Origin: Candidatus Atribacteria bacterium
GTDB taxonomy: Bacteria; Atribacterota; Atribacteria; Atribacterales; Caldatribacteriaceae
Assembly: GCA_029549715.1 (NCBI GenBank)
Contig: JAKPIQ010000054.1
Coordinates: 1-41,497 of the forward strand
DNA: 41,497 nt
Direction: 5' to 3'
Under the pieces are notes generated by a model. The model saw only the letters and a program-made list of their open reading frames with translations, was not told the origin of the DNA and did no database searches. Position 1 is the first letter of the stretch, and the number at the start of each line of letters is the position of its first letter. This document shows positions 1 to 8,831 of the stretch, piece after piece. The translations under genes and the position numbers were made by a program.

Positions 1-990
1 TTATCTATCTTGGGCTCTCCCTTTTTGCTTGGATAATTTTTCTGCCACACTAAAAGCTTGAACAAAGCTTTTAGTATTAGCTACTCCTTTATAAGCAATA
101 TCAAAGGCAGTTCCATGGTCTACTGAGGTACGAACCACTTTTAGCCCTAAAGTAACATTAACTCCTCCCTCAAAATCAAGGAGTTTTACCGGAATGTGTC
201 CTTGGTCGTGGTACATGGCCACTACCACATCATATTCTCCCCGGTAAGCTTTCAGAAAGACAGTATCGGGAGAAAGAGGTCCTTCCACCTCCCAGCCTTG
301 GTTCCTTGCTTCCTTCACTGCCGGAGCAATTTCTTCTATTTCTTCCCTTCCAAAAGCTCCATCCTCTCCGGCGTGAGGATTGAGTCCTGAAACTGCAATT
401 TTAGGTTTCCTCCCCAAGAGCATCTGTATAGCTTCTCCGGCAAGGTTTATTACCTCCACAATTCTACCTTGGTCAATAGACTTGGCTACCTGTGATAGAG
501 GAATATGAGTAGTTACATGAGCAACCGTCAGTTTTTCCGACACTAACATCATGGCATAACTAGATTGGCTACAGAGCTGAGCAATAAACTCGGTATGACC
601 GGTAAAATGAGGGTCGGTTAGCCGAACAGCTTTTTTATTCACTGGCAAAGTCACTAAGGCACTGATCTTACCATCTAAAGCCATCGATACTGCATATTCC
701 ACATATTTTTTAGCAGCAAAACCTGCTTTAGAAGACACCTTCCCTATCTCTATATCTTTTTCCCCCAAAAGTCCCAAATCAAAGACATTAAGTTTGCCTT
801 CTTCCTTTTGATCGAGGTCCACTATTCTGTTTAAGGGAACCTGGTATTGCAGCAAGCGATTACAGAAATCCATCACTTGATAATCGCCAATCACTACCAA
901 GTCTTTTCTTACTTCTCCTTTTTGAAAAGAATTTAAAATTATTTCCGGACCTATTCCGTTGGGATCACCCATGGTCACTCCGATAAGCAT
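1..990 (-). CDS. pdxA2: 4-hydroxythreonine-4-phosphate dehydrogenase family protein (PdxA2-like)
   Basis: MGDPNGIGPEI start, HTEFIAQL, NPHAGEDG and YHDQGHIPVK motifs of PdxA; next to a DUF1537 kinase, which favours PdxA2 over biosynthetic PdxA. Confidence 0.88.
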   Translation of the reverse strand: MLIGVTMGDPNGIGPEIILNSFQKGEVRKDLVVIGDYQVMDFCNRLLQYQVPLNRIVDLDQKEEGKLNVFDLGLLGEKDIEIGKVSSKAGFAAKKYVEYAVSMALDGKISALVTLPVNKKAVRLTDPHFTGHTEFIAQLCSQSSYAMMLVSEKLTVAHVTTHIPLSQVAKSIDQGRIVEVINLAGEAIQMLLGRKPKIAVSGLNPHAGEDGAFGREEIEEIAPAVKEARNQGWEVEGPLSPDTVFLKAYRGEYDVVVAMYHDQGHIPVKLLDFEGGVNVTLGLKVVRTSVDHGTAFDIAYKGVANTKSFVQAFSVAEKLSKQKGRAQDR

Positions 991-2276
991 TGTTGTTCCT
1001 CCCCCACAAAATCTATTAATTTTACCAGGGTCTCTCTATCCCCAAAAGCACCAGCTTTAGTGATTAAACAAACTTCTTCTTCCCCTATTACCCGGGATAA
1101 GACTGCTCCGGGAAGAAGTTCTCTTTCCGGAATTATTCCTTTCCAATCAAAACTTTCTAAGATACCTCTTGTGGTATCCCCTCCCAGAACTATTATCGTC
1201 CTTTTCTTCCCCCTCTTTTTTATCAGCTCTTTTACTAAATTTCCCAATTTTTGGGAAACAAGAAGAGGAACCTCCTTCCAGTTCCATCCTTGCTTTTCAG
1301 CTAACTCTCGATATTCTCTTAAGTCTTCTCTGCTTTTGATCGTTCTGATGATGAAGTTAAAGTCTCTTTGCAAGTAATACCAAGCTTCTTGAAAAAAGTC
1401 CTCTATATTATCTTCAAAAAAGAAGGCAGGAGAAAGAATAACCTGGGGGATACCTTTTTGAGCTGCAAAATCCAACTGTTCCAGAGCAAGAGGATGGAGG
1501 CTGCCTCCTATCACCAACCACCGGGAAGGAGGAGTAAAAACTATCTTTTCAGCTGGTTGTAAATTCAAAAGTTGGGCTAAATGCTCAGCAAAACCAGCAC
1601 ATCCTGCAGTAAGAAAGATTTTATTCTCTCTTTGGAGAAGTAAGCCAATTTCTTTTAAGTCTTGTTCATTTTCGGCATCAAAAACTATTACCTTTCTATC
1701 TTTGCGAGAAGTATATCTTTTAGAGGTATATTGCCAAAAAACATTTCTTCTATTCTTATCAACTACTTCTACTGAAAGAGAAGATTGTTTGTGGATAAGC
1801 TCAGGAATGTAATTTTCTCTGACCGGATTCAAAATATCCTGAGCCAAATCGGTCTGAAAAGCGGGCTCTCCCCGGATCAATTGATGACCACCTCGAGTAA
1901 TCCTTCCCATCCCAGGAAAAGCAGGAACAAAGAACAGCTCTTCTTCTCCGGTGGCATCAAGCAAGGCTTCAAATTCTTTCCCTATGTTCCCTCTAAGAGT
2001 GGAATCAGTTTTCTTGTAAAAGCTCTGGACTTCAAATTGAGCAAGGACTAATTTAACTACTTCTTTAACCCTGTGATAAGCTTCTTCAGGGGAAACATTT
2101 CTGGTATTGGTATCTACTACTAATACCTGGAGGTTTTCCTTTACCTCCTGCACCGGAAGCTGATTGTTTGGAATTACCACAGTAGAAAATCCTCGCTTGG
2201 TAAATTGAACTCCGGTATCCAGTGCTCCAGTGGTATCATCGGCTATGATTAAAAGGGGAAGGAATGGTTTATCCAT
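975..2276 (-). CDS. Four-carbon acid sugar kinase family protein (DUF1537)
   Basis: N-terminal IADDTTGALDTG, KKTDSTLRGNIG and C-terminal GGDTTRGIL motifs; overlaps pdxA2 by 16 nt. Confidence 0.9.
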   Translation of the reverse strand: MDKPFLPLLIIADDTTGALDTGVQFTKRGFSTVVIPNNQLPVQEVKENLQVLVVDTNTRNVSPEEAYHRVKEVVKLVLAQFEVQSFYKKTDSTLRGNIGKEFEALLDATGEEELFFVPAFPGMGRITRGGHQLIRGEPAFQTDLAQDILNPVRENYIPELIHKQSSLSVEVVDKNRRNVFWQYTSKRYTSRKDRKVIVFDAENEQDLKEIGLLLQRENKIFLTAGCAGFAEHLAQLLNLQPAEKIVFTPPSRWLVIGGSLHPLALEQLDFAAQKGIPQVILSPAFFFEDNIEDFFQEAWYYLQRDFNFIIRTIKSREDLREYRELAEKQGWNWKEVPLLVSQKLGNLVKELIKKRGKKRTIIVLGGDTTRGILESFDWKGIIPERELLPGAVLSRVIGEEEVCLITKAGAFGDRETLVKLIDFVGEEQQCLSE

Positions 2277-2279
2277 TAT

Positions 2280-3536
2280 TCAAAAATCTTCTAACTCTTC
2301 TTCCCCGGGGAGCAGTAAATCTTTAAAATCCTCTATCATCTCTACGTTTTTATCTGCTTTTATCTCTGAAAATACTGAGGGAGAAACATACATATGAGCT
2401 AAACTTAAGGTATCCTTGATGCGAATCAGCCGGGTTTTTTCCAGATCGACACTTTGGCTGGCTCTAATTGCCCATTGTAAAGCTTGTCGATCGTTTTTGG
2501 CTATCAGGGGCATCTTTCCCCTTTCTAAAAAAGTGCTGGTTACGATATTCTCATAAGTAGATGGAAAGTCTATCTTTCGGTAAAACTTTTCAGTTATAAT
2601 ATCAGCTAATCCCATGCCAGTGGCATTACCGTGAGATTGGTCAGTCAGGTTTCTGACTATAATTATTTTAATATCAGGCTTCTCAGGTTCCGGTTCGCCC
2701 TCAATTTTCATTCTTCCAATTACATTGGTATCTATCCCACTTCCACTAATATCTTTTCCCATTTGGTCTACTACCAAAATATCCAGTTTGTCTACAGGAA
2801 GGGCTGGCATGTTTTCCCGAGCTAACTTTAAGAGTTTTTCTTCTTCTATTGCAAAATCGGATGGCTTAACTGCTTTTATCACCATTATGTGATGAGAAGA
2901 ATTTTCGACTATAGCTAAACCCAGAAGAATATTTCCATACTTTATAATCTGTTGGGCAGTTTTAGGGATTAGTTCTTTAAGTCCCCTCACTCCAAATTGA
3001 TGTATCTCTAAGGCCCCCTTGTGTTTACCTAAGCCAATAACACACATTTTAATAAGTCCACTTTCGGTTCGACCATGGAAATCAGTGTGAGGTTTAACTC
3101 GATTAATAATAATGGTTCCATCGGCCTCGTAGGCAATTTTGCTCATATATACCTGGTTGGGTAAATTCCCTTTGGGAAGTTCTACCACCTCTAAGGAAGG
3201 ATAGATGGGAGCCCCTATATATTCCTCTTTTACCCCATAACTTTCTAAAACCTCTCTTTGCCCTTCGGGAGTGGCTCCACCATGGCTACCCATAGCTGGA
3301 ATTACAAAAGGAGACCCCCCTTTATCCTTAACCCACTGAACTACAACTTTTACTACTTCGTGAATCTGAGAAATGCCTCTACTACCAACCGCGATAGCAA
3401 TTTGAGACCCCTGTTTGATAGTTACTCCCGAGCGGTTAAGCTCTTCTGCTGTTGTTTTTTCAATTGAAGAAAGTGAATAAAGATGAGAAGGTTTTTGAAC
3501 TATTTTAGCAACCGGGATGATGCTCATCACCTCCAC
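2280..3536 (-). CDS. LarA/DUF2088-like protein (lactate racemase N-terminal domain family)
   Basis: VGSRGI near the N-terminus, GSHGGAT, and INRVKPHTDFHGRTESGLIKM. Start may be ATG at 3527 rather than GTG at 3536. Confidence 0.7.
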   Translation of the reverse strand: MEVMSIIPVAKIVQKPSHLYSLSSIEKTTAEELNRSGVTIKQGSQIAIAVGSRGISQIHEVVKVVVQWVKDKGGSPFVIPAMGSHGGATPEGQREVLESYGVKEEYIGAPIYPSLEVVELPKGNLPNQVYMSKIAYEADGTIIINRVKPHTDFHGRTESGLIKMCVIGLGKHKGALEIHQFGVRGLKELIPKTAQQIIKYGNILLGLAIVENSSHHIMVIKAVKPSDFAIEEEKLLKLARENMPALPVDKLDILVVDQMGKDISGSGIDTNVIGRMKIEGEPEPEKPDIKIIIVRNLTDQSHGNATGMGLADIITEKFYRKIDFPSTYENIVTSTFLERGKMPLIAKNDRQALQWAIRASQSVDLEKTRLIRIKDTLSLAHMYVSPSVFSEIKADKNVEMIEDFKDLLLPGEEELEDF

Positions 3537-3561
3537 TAATGGGGAAAGTATAATTCAGCTT

Positions 3562-3590
3562 ATATTATAATATCGATCACCGATCATCAA
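3562..3590 (-). promoter_or_regulatory. Candidate sigma70-like promoter for the LarA-like/DUF1537/pdxA2 operon
   Basis: Minus strand TTGATG (3590-3585), 17-nt spacer, TAATAT (3567-3562), 26 nt upstream of the LarA-like ORF. Confidence 0.5.
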
Positions 3591-3642
3591 GCCCCTCTTT
3601 TTTTATTATTTGCCCACCTTCAAAATATAAGGAAAAATTTTC

Positions 3643-4683
<1,041 letters not shown>

Positions 4684-4792
4684 TCATAGCTAACCCGAAA
4701 ACCATTGGTAATAACACCCCCAGGGTTATAAGGAGACATCGCCTTTATTTTGGTCCTTTCATCTTACATCGCGGACAGTTTAAGATAGGGAA

Positions 4793-5734
4793 TTATCTTC
4801 TTCCCTTCCTTAGCTGGTCGATGGCCACGGTAACAACCAGGATGACACCCACAATGATTCTGGTCCAGAAGGGATTAATATTTAATAGAACCGAGCCATT
4901 GTAAATAGTGGTCATAACCAGAGCCCCTATGAAAGCACCGAGGGGAGTTCCTTCTGCTCCCATGAGACTCGCCCCTCCCAAGACGGCAGCAGCAATGGCA
5001 TCGAGCTCATACCCTGTACCTGTAGTTGGTACGCCCATCCACAACCGGCTCGTCTCCAGAACTCCGGCCAATCCGCATAAGGTGGAAGCCAGAATATACA
5101 CCCCGTAAGTTACGTTACGAATATTAACCCCCGAGAGTCGGGCTGCTTCAATGTTGCTTCCTAAAGCATAAACATAGCGACCAAAGCTAGTATAACGGAG
5201 GATAATTTCTACTATCACCACAGCCAATATAAGAAACCAAAAAAGATTGGGTATACCAAGGGTGTTGGTAGAAGAAAAATCAGCAATACTACGGGGAAGA
5301 CCAAAAATATTGCTGCCATTGGAGATTAGAAGAGTTGCTCCTCGCAATACCGACATCATGCCTAAAGTAGCTATAAAAGGAGGTATCCTGAGATTATAGA
5401 CCATCACCCCATTAGCTAAACCAATTAGGGCAGAAAGTGCCATTACTAATAAAACAGTAGAGGCAATATTACTGCCGGTAGAAACCATCTTAGACATAAC
5501 GATATTAACAAAAGCTACTACTCCCCCCACCGACAAATCAATACCAGCGGTAATTATCACTACTACTTCAGCTATGCCCAATATTCCCTGAATGGTCATC
5601 TGTCTCATAACGCTTTGAACGTTGCCAGTGGTGAAAAAATAGGGAGAAATTATTCCTAAAAAAATCCACATGGCTATGGCTACGATTAAAACCACAACCT
5701 GGGTGTTCAAAGAAAATTTTATTCTACTTTCCAC
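4793..5734 (-). CDS. Sugar ABC transporter permease (RbsC-like)
   Basis: Hydrophobic; ITAGIDLSVGG, ALGSNIEAARLSGVN and AAVLGGASLMGAEGT typical of BPD_transp_2 permeases. Confidence 0.95.
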   Translation of the reverse strand: MESRIKFSLNTQVVVLIVAIAMWIFLGIISPYFFTTGNVQSVMRQMTIQGILGIAEVVVIITAGIDLSVGGVVAFVNIVMSKMVSTGSNIASTVLLVMALSALIGLANGVMVYNLRIPPFIATLGMMSVLRGATLLISNGSNIFGLPRSIADFSSTNTLGIPNLFWFLILAVVIVEIILRYTSFGRYVYALGSNIEAARLSGVNIRNVTYGVYILASTLCGLAGVLETSRLWMGVPTTGTGYELDAIAAAVLGGASLMGAEGTPLGAFIGALVMTTIYNGSVLLNINPFWTRIIVGVILVVTVAIDQLRKGRR

Positions 5735-7247
5735 CAGTTTCCCCTCCTACCATTGTTTCATGTTTTATAGCTAAGGCTAATATACTTTCTTCATCAAAAT
5801 CCTTCCGTTCTACATCAGCTACTATTCTCCCATCTCGCATAACCAAAATACGGTCACAAATAGCCATCAATTCGGGCATATAAGAAGAGATAAAAATAAC
5901 CCCTGAACCTTCTCGGGCAATGTTGTTTATAAGTTGATAGATTTCTTCTTTGGCTCCTACGTCAATTCCATTAGTAGGCTCATCCATAATAAAAATTCGA
6001 GATTGACTGGCTAACCCTTTAGCTACCACCACCTTTTGTTGATTACCTCCGCTCAGGTTTTCCACCCGGTGTGTGAGAGAAGGAGTCTTGATGGAAAGAA
6101 TATTAACAAAAGTTTGAGCAATTTCCTTCTCTTTGTCACGATTGACAAAACCAGCTTTGGTGATTCGAGGGTAAACCGGGAGGTTAATATTATCTTTGAC
6201 GGAAAGCTTCAAAGCTATTCCTTCTCTCCTCCGATCCTCAGGAATTAAATTAATTCCTGAATCAATGCTTTCTCGAGGATTCGGTAAAGAAACTTTCTTT
6301 CCGTTTAAAAAAATCTCCCCTGACTCTACAGGATCAACTCCAAAAAGGGCCTTAGCCAACTCCGTCCTTCCCGAGCCCACCAAACCATAAATACCAACTA
6401 TCTCTCCACTGCGTAGCGCAAAAGAACAATTTTTTAACTTTTTGTTACTAAGGTTTTCTACTCGTAATATTTCTTCTCCTATTTTCCTGGTATCGTCAAA
6501 TATTCCATGTCTCACTTCCCTTCCCACCATCATAGCTACCAGTTGATCCTGGTTCGTTTCACTAACCGTCTTCTCCCCTGCTACTGCTCCATCTTTAAGG
6601 ACCGTAACCGTATCACATAGCTCAAAAATTTCTTCTAAACGATGAGAAATATAGATTACTGAGCGACCGCTATCTCTTAACCAACGAATAACTCGGAATA
6701 GCTCATTTACTTCTCTATCAGTCAAAACAGCAGTAGGCTCGTCAAAAATGATAATTTTAGCGTTTCTAGATAATGCTCGAGCGATGGCTACCATCCCTTG
6801 CTGGGAAGTGCTCAAGTTTCCTACTCTTTCTTCTGGTTTTATTATTCCTCGGTAACCAATTTGAGATAGTATTTCCTCAGCTTTTTTGTTCATTGCTGGC
6901 TTGTCTACCAATCCCCACTTAGTAGGAAAAGTACCTAGCATTATATTTTCTGCAACAGTCAGGTGCTCCGCCAATACTAAGTTTTGATAAACAGCAGATA
7001 TCCCCAGTTGTTCAGCAAGAATGGGATTCATATTGTCTATCTTTTGACCGAAAACATAGATTTCACCACTATCAGCAGTATAAGCACCGGTTAAAATCTT
7101 AATAAGAGTTGACTTACCAGCTCCATTTTCCCCTACCAAGCCTTTTACTTCACCTTGTTTAACTGAAAAAGTAACATTCTGAAGAGCAATAACTCCGGGG
7201 AAAACCTTGGTGATATCTTTCATCAAGACTGTTATTTCTTGATTCAT
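5724..7247 (-). CDS. Sugar ABC transporter ATP-binding protein (RbsA-like, two NBDs)
   Basis: Walker A GENGAGKST and signature-type LSGGNQQKV, two-domain 507 aa architecture; overlaps the permease. Confidence 0.96.
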   Translation of the reverse strand: MNQEITVLMKDITKVFPGVIALQNVTFSVKQGEVKGLVGENGAGKSTLIKILTGAYTADSGEIYVFGQKIDNMNPILAEQLGISAVYQNLVLAEHLTVAENIMLGTFPTKWGLVDKPAMNKKAEEILSQIGYRGIIKPEERVGNLSTSQQGMVAIARALSRNAKIIIFDEPTAVLTDREVNELFRVIRWLRDSGRSVIYISHRLEEIFELCDTVTVLKDGAVAGEKTVSETNQDQLVAMMVGREVRHGIFDDTRKIGEEILRVENLSNKKLKNCSFALRSGEIVGIYGLVGSGRTELAKALFGVDPVESGEIFLNGKKVSLPNPRESIDSGINLIPEDRRREGIALKLSVKDNINLPVYPRITKAGFVNRDKEKEIAQTFVNILSIKTPSLTHRVENLSGGNQQKVVVAKGLASQSRIFIMDEPTNGIDVGAKEEIYQLINNIAREGSGVIFISSYMPELMAICDRILVMRDGRIVADVERKDFDEESILALAIKHETMVGGETGGK

Positions 7248-7271
7248 GCTATTTCACCTTCTTGTGATATC

Positions 7272-7321
7272 AAAAATTAAAATGGGTAGCAGGGGAGAAC
7301 CTGCTACCCATTTTAATTTTT
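7272..7321 (-). terminator. Intercistronic hairpin (attenuator / partial terminator)
   Basis: Perfect 22-bp inverted repeat aaaaattaaaatgggtagcagg (7272-7293) / cctgctacccattttaattttt (7300-7321), 6-nt loop. On the minus strand it begins at the stop codon of the binding-protein gene and ends in U-rich UUUUAAUUUUU. Confidence 0.8.
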
Positions 7322-8309
7322 ACCAATCTTTGTGAAATTCGATGGGTTTCAGGAATTCATCAGCTTCACCGGTTTCTAACATTTCTGGAGTAATAACTAC
7401 TACTCCGGTATCAATGTCTTTCGCTACCGGAACCTGGTTTCTAGCTAAAATTCCATATACTAACCCCGCATAACCCATATTCCAGGGCTTTTGCACGATC
7501 ATACCATCGACGTAACCATTTTCCAAACCCCAGAGCTCTTGAGGTCCAGAATCTACTACTACTACTGCTAAATCCTTTCTTCCCGCCATATCAAGAGCCC
7601 GTACTACCTCATCACCAGTATACTGGTTATTAGCAAATATACCTTTGAGGTCTGGATTTCCAGTTAGGACATCTTGAGTGATAGCCAGGGTGTTACCTTG
7701 TTTTCCCTGAGCATCCTTAAATTCTAAAACCTGAATCTCGGGGTATTTTTCTTCAATTCGATCTAGAAAACCAGCCTTTCTGGCTTCCAAAGACCCCACA
7801 CCAGACATAAAAGTAACTCCTGCCACTTTACCTTCGGCCTTACCGAATTTCTTTTCCAATGCCTTAGCCATCTCATCAGCAGCAATCTGCCCTATTTTAT
7901 AATTATCAGAAGCTAGATAGGCTACATATTTATCTGTATTTGCAGCACTATCAATGATAATAACCGGGATTCCAGCATCCATTGCTTGTTCAATTCCTGG
8001 TACCAGTGCATCAGCCACTGTGGGGGCAATGACAATAGCATCGGGTTCAGTACCAATAGCTGTTTCTAAAATAGATACCTGTCTGGCTACATCGGACTCA
8101 GAAGTAGCTGATTGAGCTATTAGTTCTACTCCAAAATGTTTAGCTGCTCTATTAGCTCCGTCAAGCACAATTTGCCAAAACTCCGACTCACTGGCCTTTA
8201 CAATATAAAATATCTTCATTTGGCTAGGAGGCACTGCTGGAGCAGCCCCAGCTAAAGCAGAACTGAAAATCAACATCCCCACTATCAGAATCATAACTAA
8301 ACGTTTCAT
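7320..8309 (-). CDS. Sugar ABC transporter substrate-binding protein (RbsB-like)
   Basis: Signal peptide MKRLVMILIVGMLIFSSALAGAAPA, Peripla_BP_4-type sequence, RBS AAAAGGAGGA upstream. Confidence 0.95.
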   Translation of the reverse strand: MKRLVMILIVGMLIFSSALAGAAPAVPPSQMKIFYIVKASESEFWQIVLDGANRAAKHFGVELIAQSATSESDVARQVSILETAIGTEPDAIVIAPTVADALVPGIEQAMDAGIPVIIIDSAANTDKYVAYLASDNYKIGQIAADEMAKALEKKFGKAEGKVAGVTFMSGVGSLEARKAGFLDRIEEKYPEIQVLEFKDAQGKQGNTLAITQDVLTGNPDLKGIFANNQYTGDEVVRALDMAGRKDLAVVVVDSGPQELWGLENGYVDGMIVQKPWNMGYAGLVYGILARNQVPVAKDIDTGVVVITPEMLETGEADEFLKPIEFHKDW

Positions 8310-8443
8310 GTTGTTACTCCTCCTTTTAACTTTGAATAATATCCCTCTCCTATCCTAAAAACACAAAATTACACGCCACACCCATATAACACACGGTAGA
8401 GGAAACGGCAGCAGAATTGGGTTCTCTTATATTCCCATTTTTT

Positions 8444-8452
8444 CACCTCCTT
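8444..8452 (-). promoter_or_regulatory. Strong Shine-Dalgarno sequence without an annotated gene (possible leader mini-ORF)
   Basis: Minus strand AAGGAGGTG followed by aaaaa and ATG GGA ATA TAA (8438-8427); alternative GTG-started 25-codon frame overlaps the SD. Confidence 0.35.
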
Positions 8453-8466
8453 AGAAATCGATTGCA
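8453..8466. promoter_or_regulatory. LacI-family operator candidate O1
   Basis: AGAAATCGATTGCA, reverse complement TGCAATCGATTTCT, fits the LacI/GalR-type TGNAANCGNTTNC pattern with central CG. Confidence 0.7.
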
Positions 8467-8489
8467 GAACTATTTATTAAAACCAATCC

Positions 8490-8503
8490 TGCAATCGATT
8501 TCT
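8490..8503. promoter_or_regulatory. LacI-family operator candidate O2
   Basis: TGCAATCGATTTCT, exact reverse complement of O1; abuts the -10 of the minus-strand promoter. Confidence 0.75.
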
Positions 8504-8532
8504 ATATTAATATTTCATTTTTGTTTTGTCAA
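8504..8532 (-). promoter_or_regulatory. Sigma70-like promoter for the ABC transporter operon
   Basis: Minus strand TTGACA (8532-8527), 17-nt spacer, TAATAT (8509-8504), directed toward the binding-protein gene. Confidence 0.7.
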
Positions 8533-8793
8533 CTCCGGGAAACTGATACTGTGTGATTGTTATAGAATATTCCCTGATTAATTCCTCTCCTTCTCCAGGG
8601 CTATGGGAAAAATACGAAGTTATCTATTTTAAGTAAATCAGTTTATAGAATCACGATATCCTGCGGTATTAAGAGTTTGAAGAAAATTATGGACAGGATG
8701 AAGCAAAACAGTAAAGAAAAAAGCGTCTGCAAAATAAAGGCTATGGTTGAAAATCCAATTTGCATAATTTCGTGAAATAAAGTAAAATTGACT

Positions 8794-8807
8794 TGTAATC
8801 GATTTCT
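8794..8807. promoter_or_regulatory. LacI-family operator candidate O3
   Basis: TGTAATCGATTTCT, one mismatch to O2, 24 nt upstream of the divergent isomerase start and just after TTGACT. Confidence 0.65.
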
Positions 8808-8831
8808 GATAACAAAAAAGGAGGATTTTCG

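Noticed and set aside
196-390. Numerous 60-150 aa ORFs antisense to strong genes across the window (e.g. 196-390, 1060-1377, 16811-17248, 27917-28375)
   Set aside because: Each is fully opposite a well-supported conserved gene and shows no family signature or RBS context; low-complexity translations typical of spurious antisense frames.
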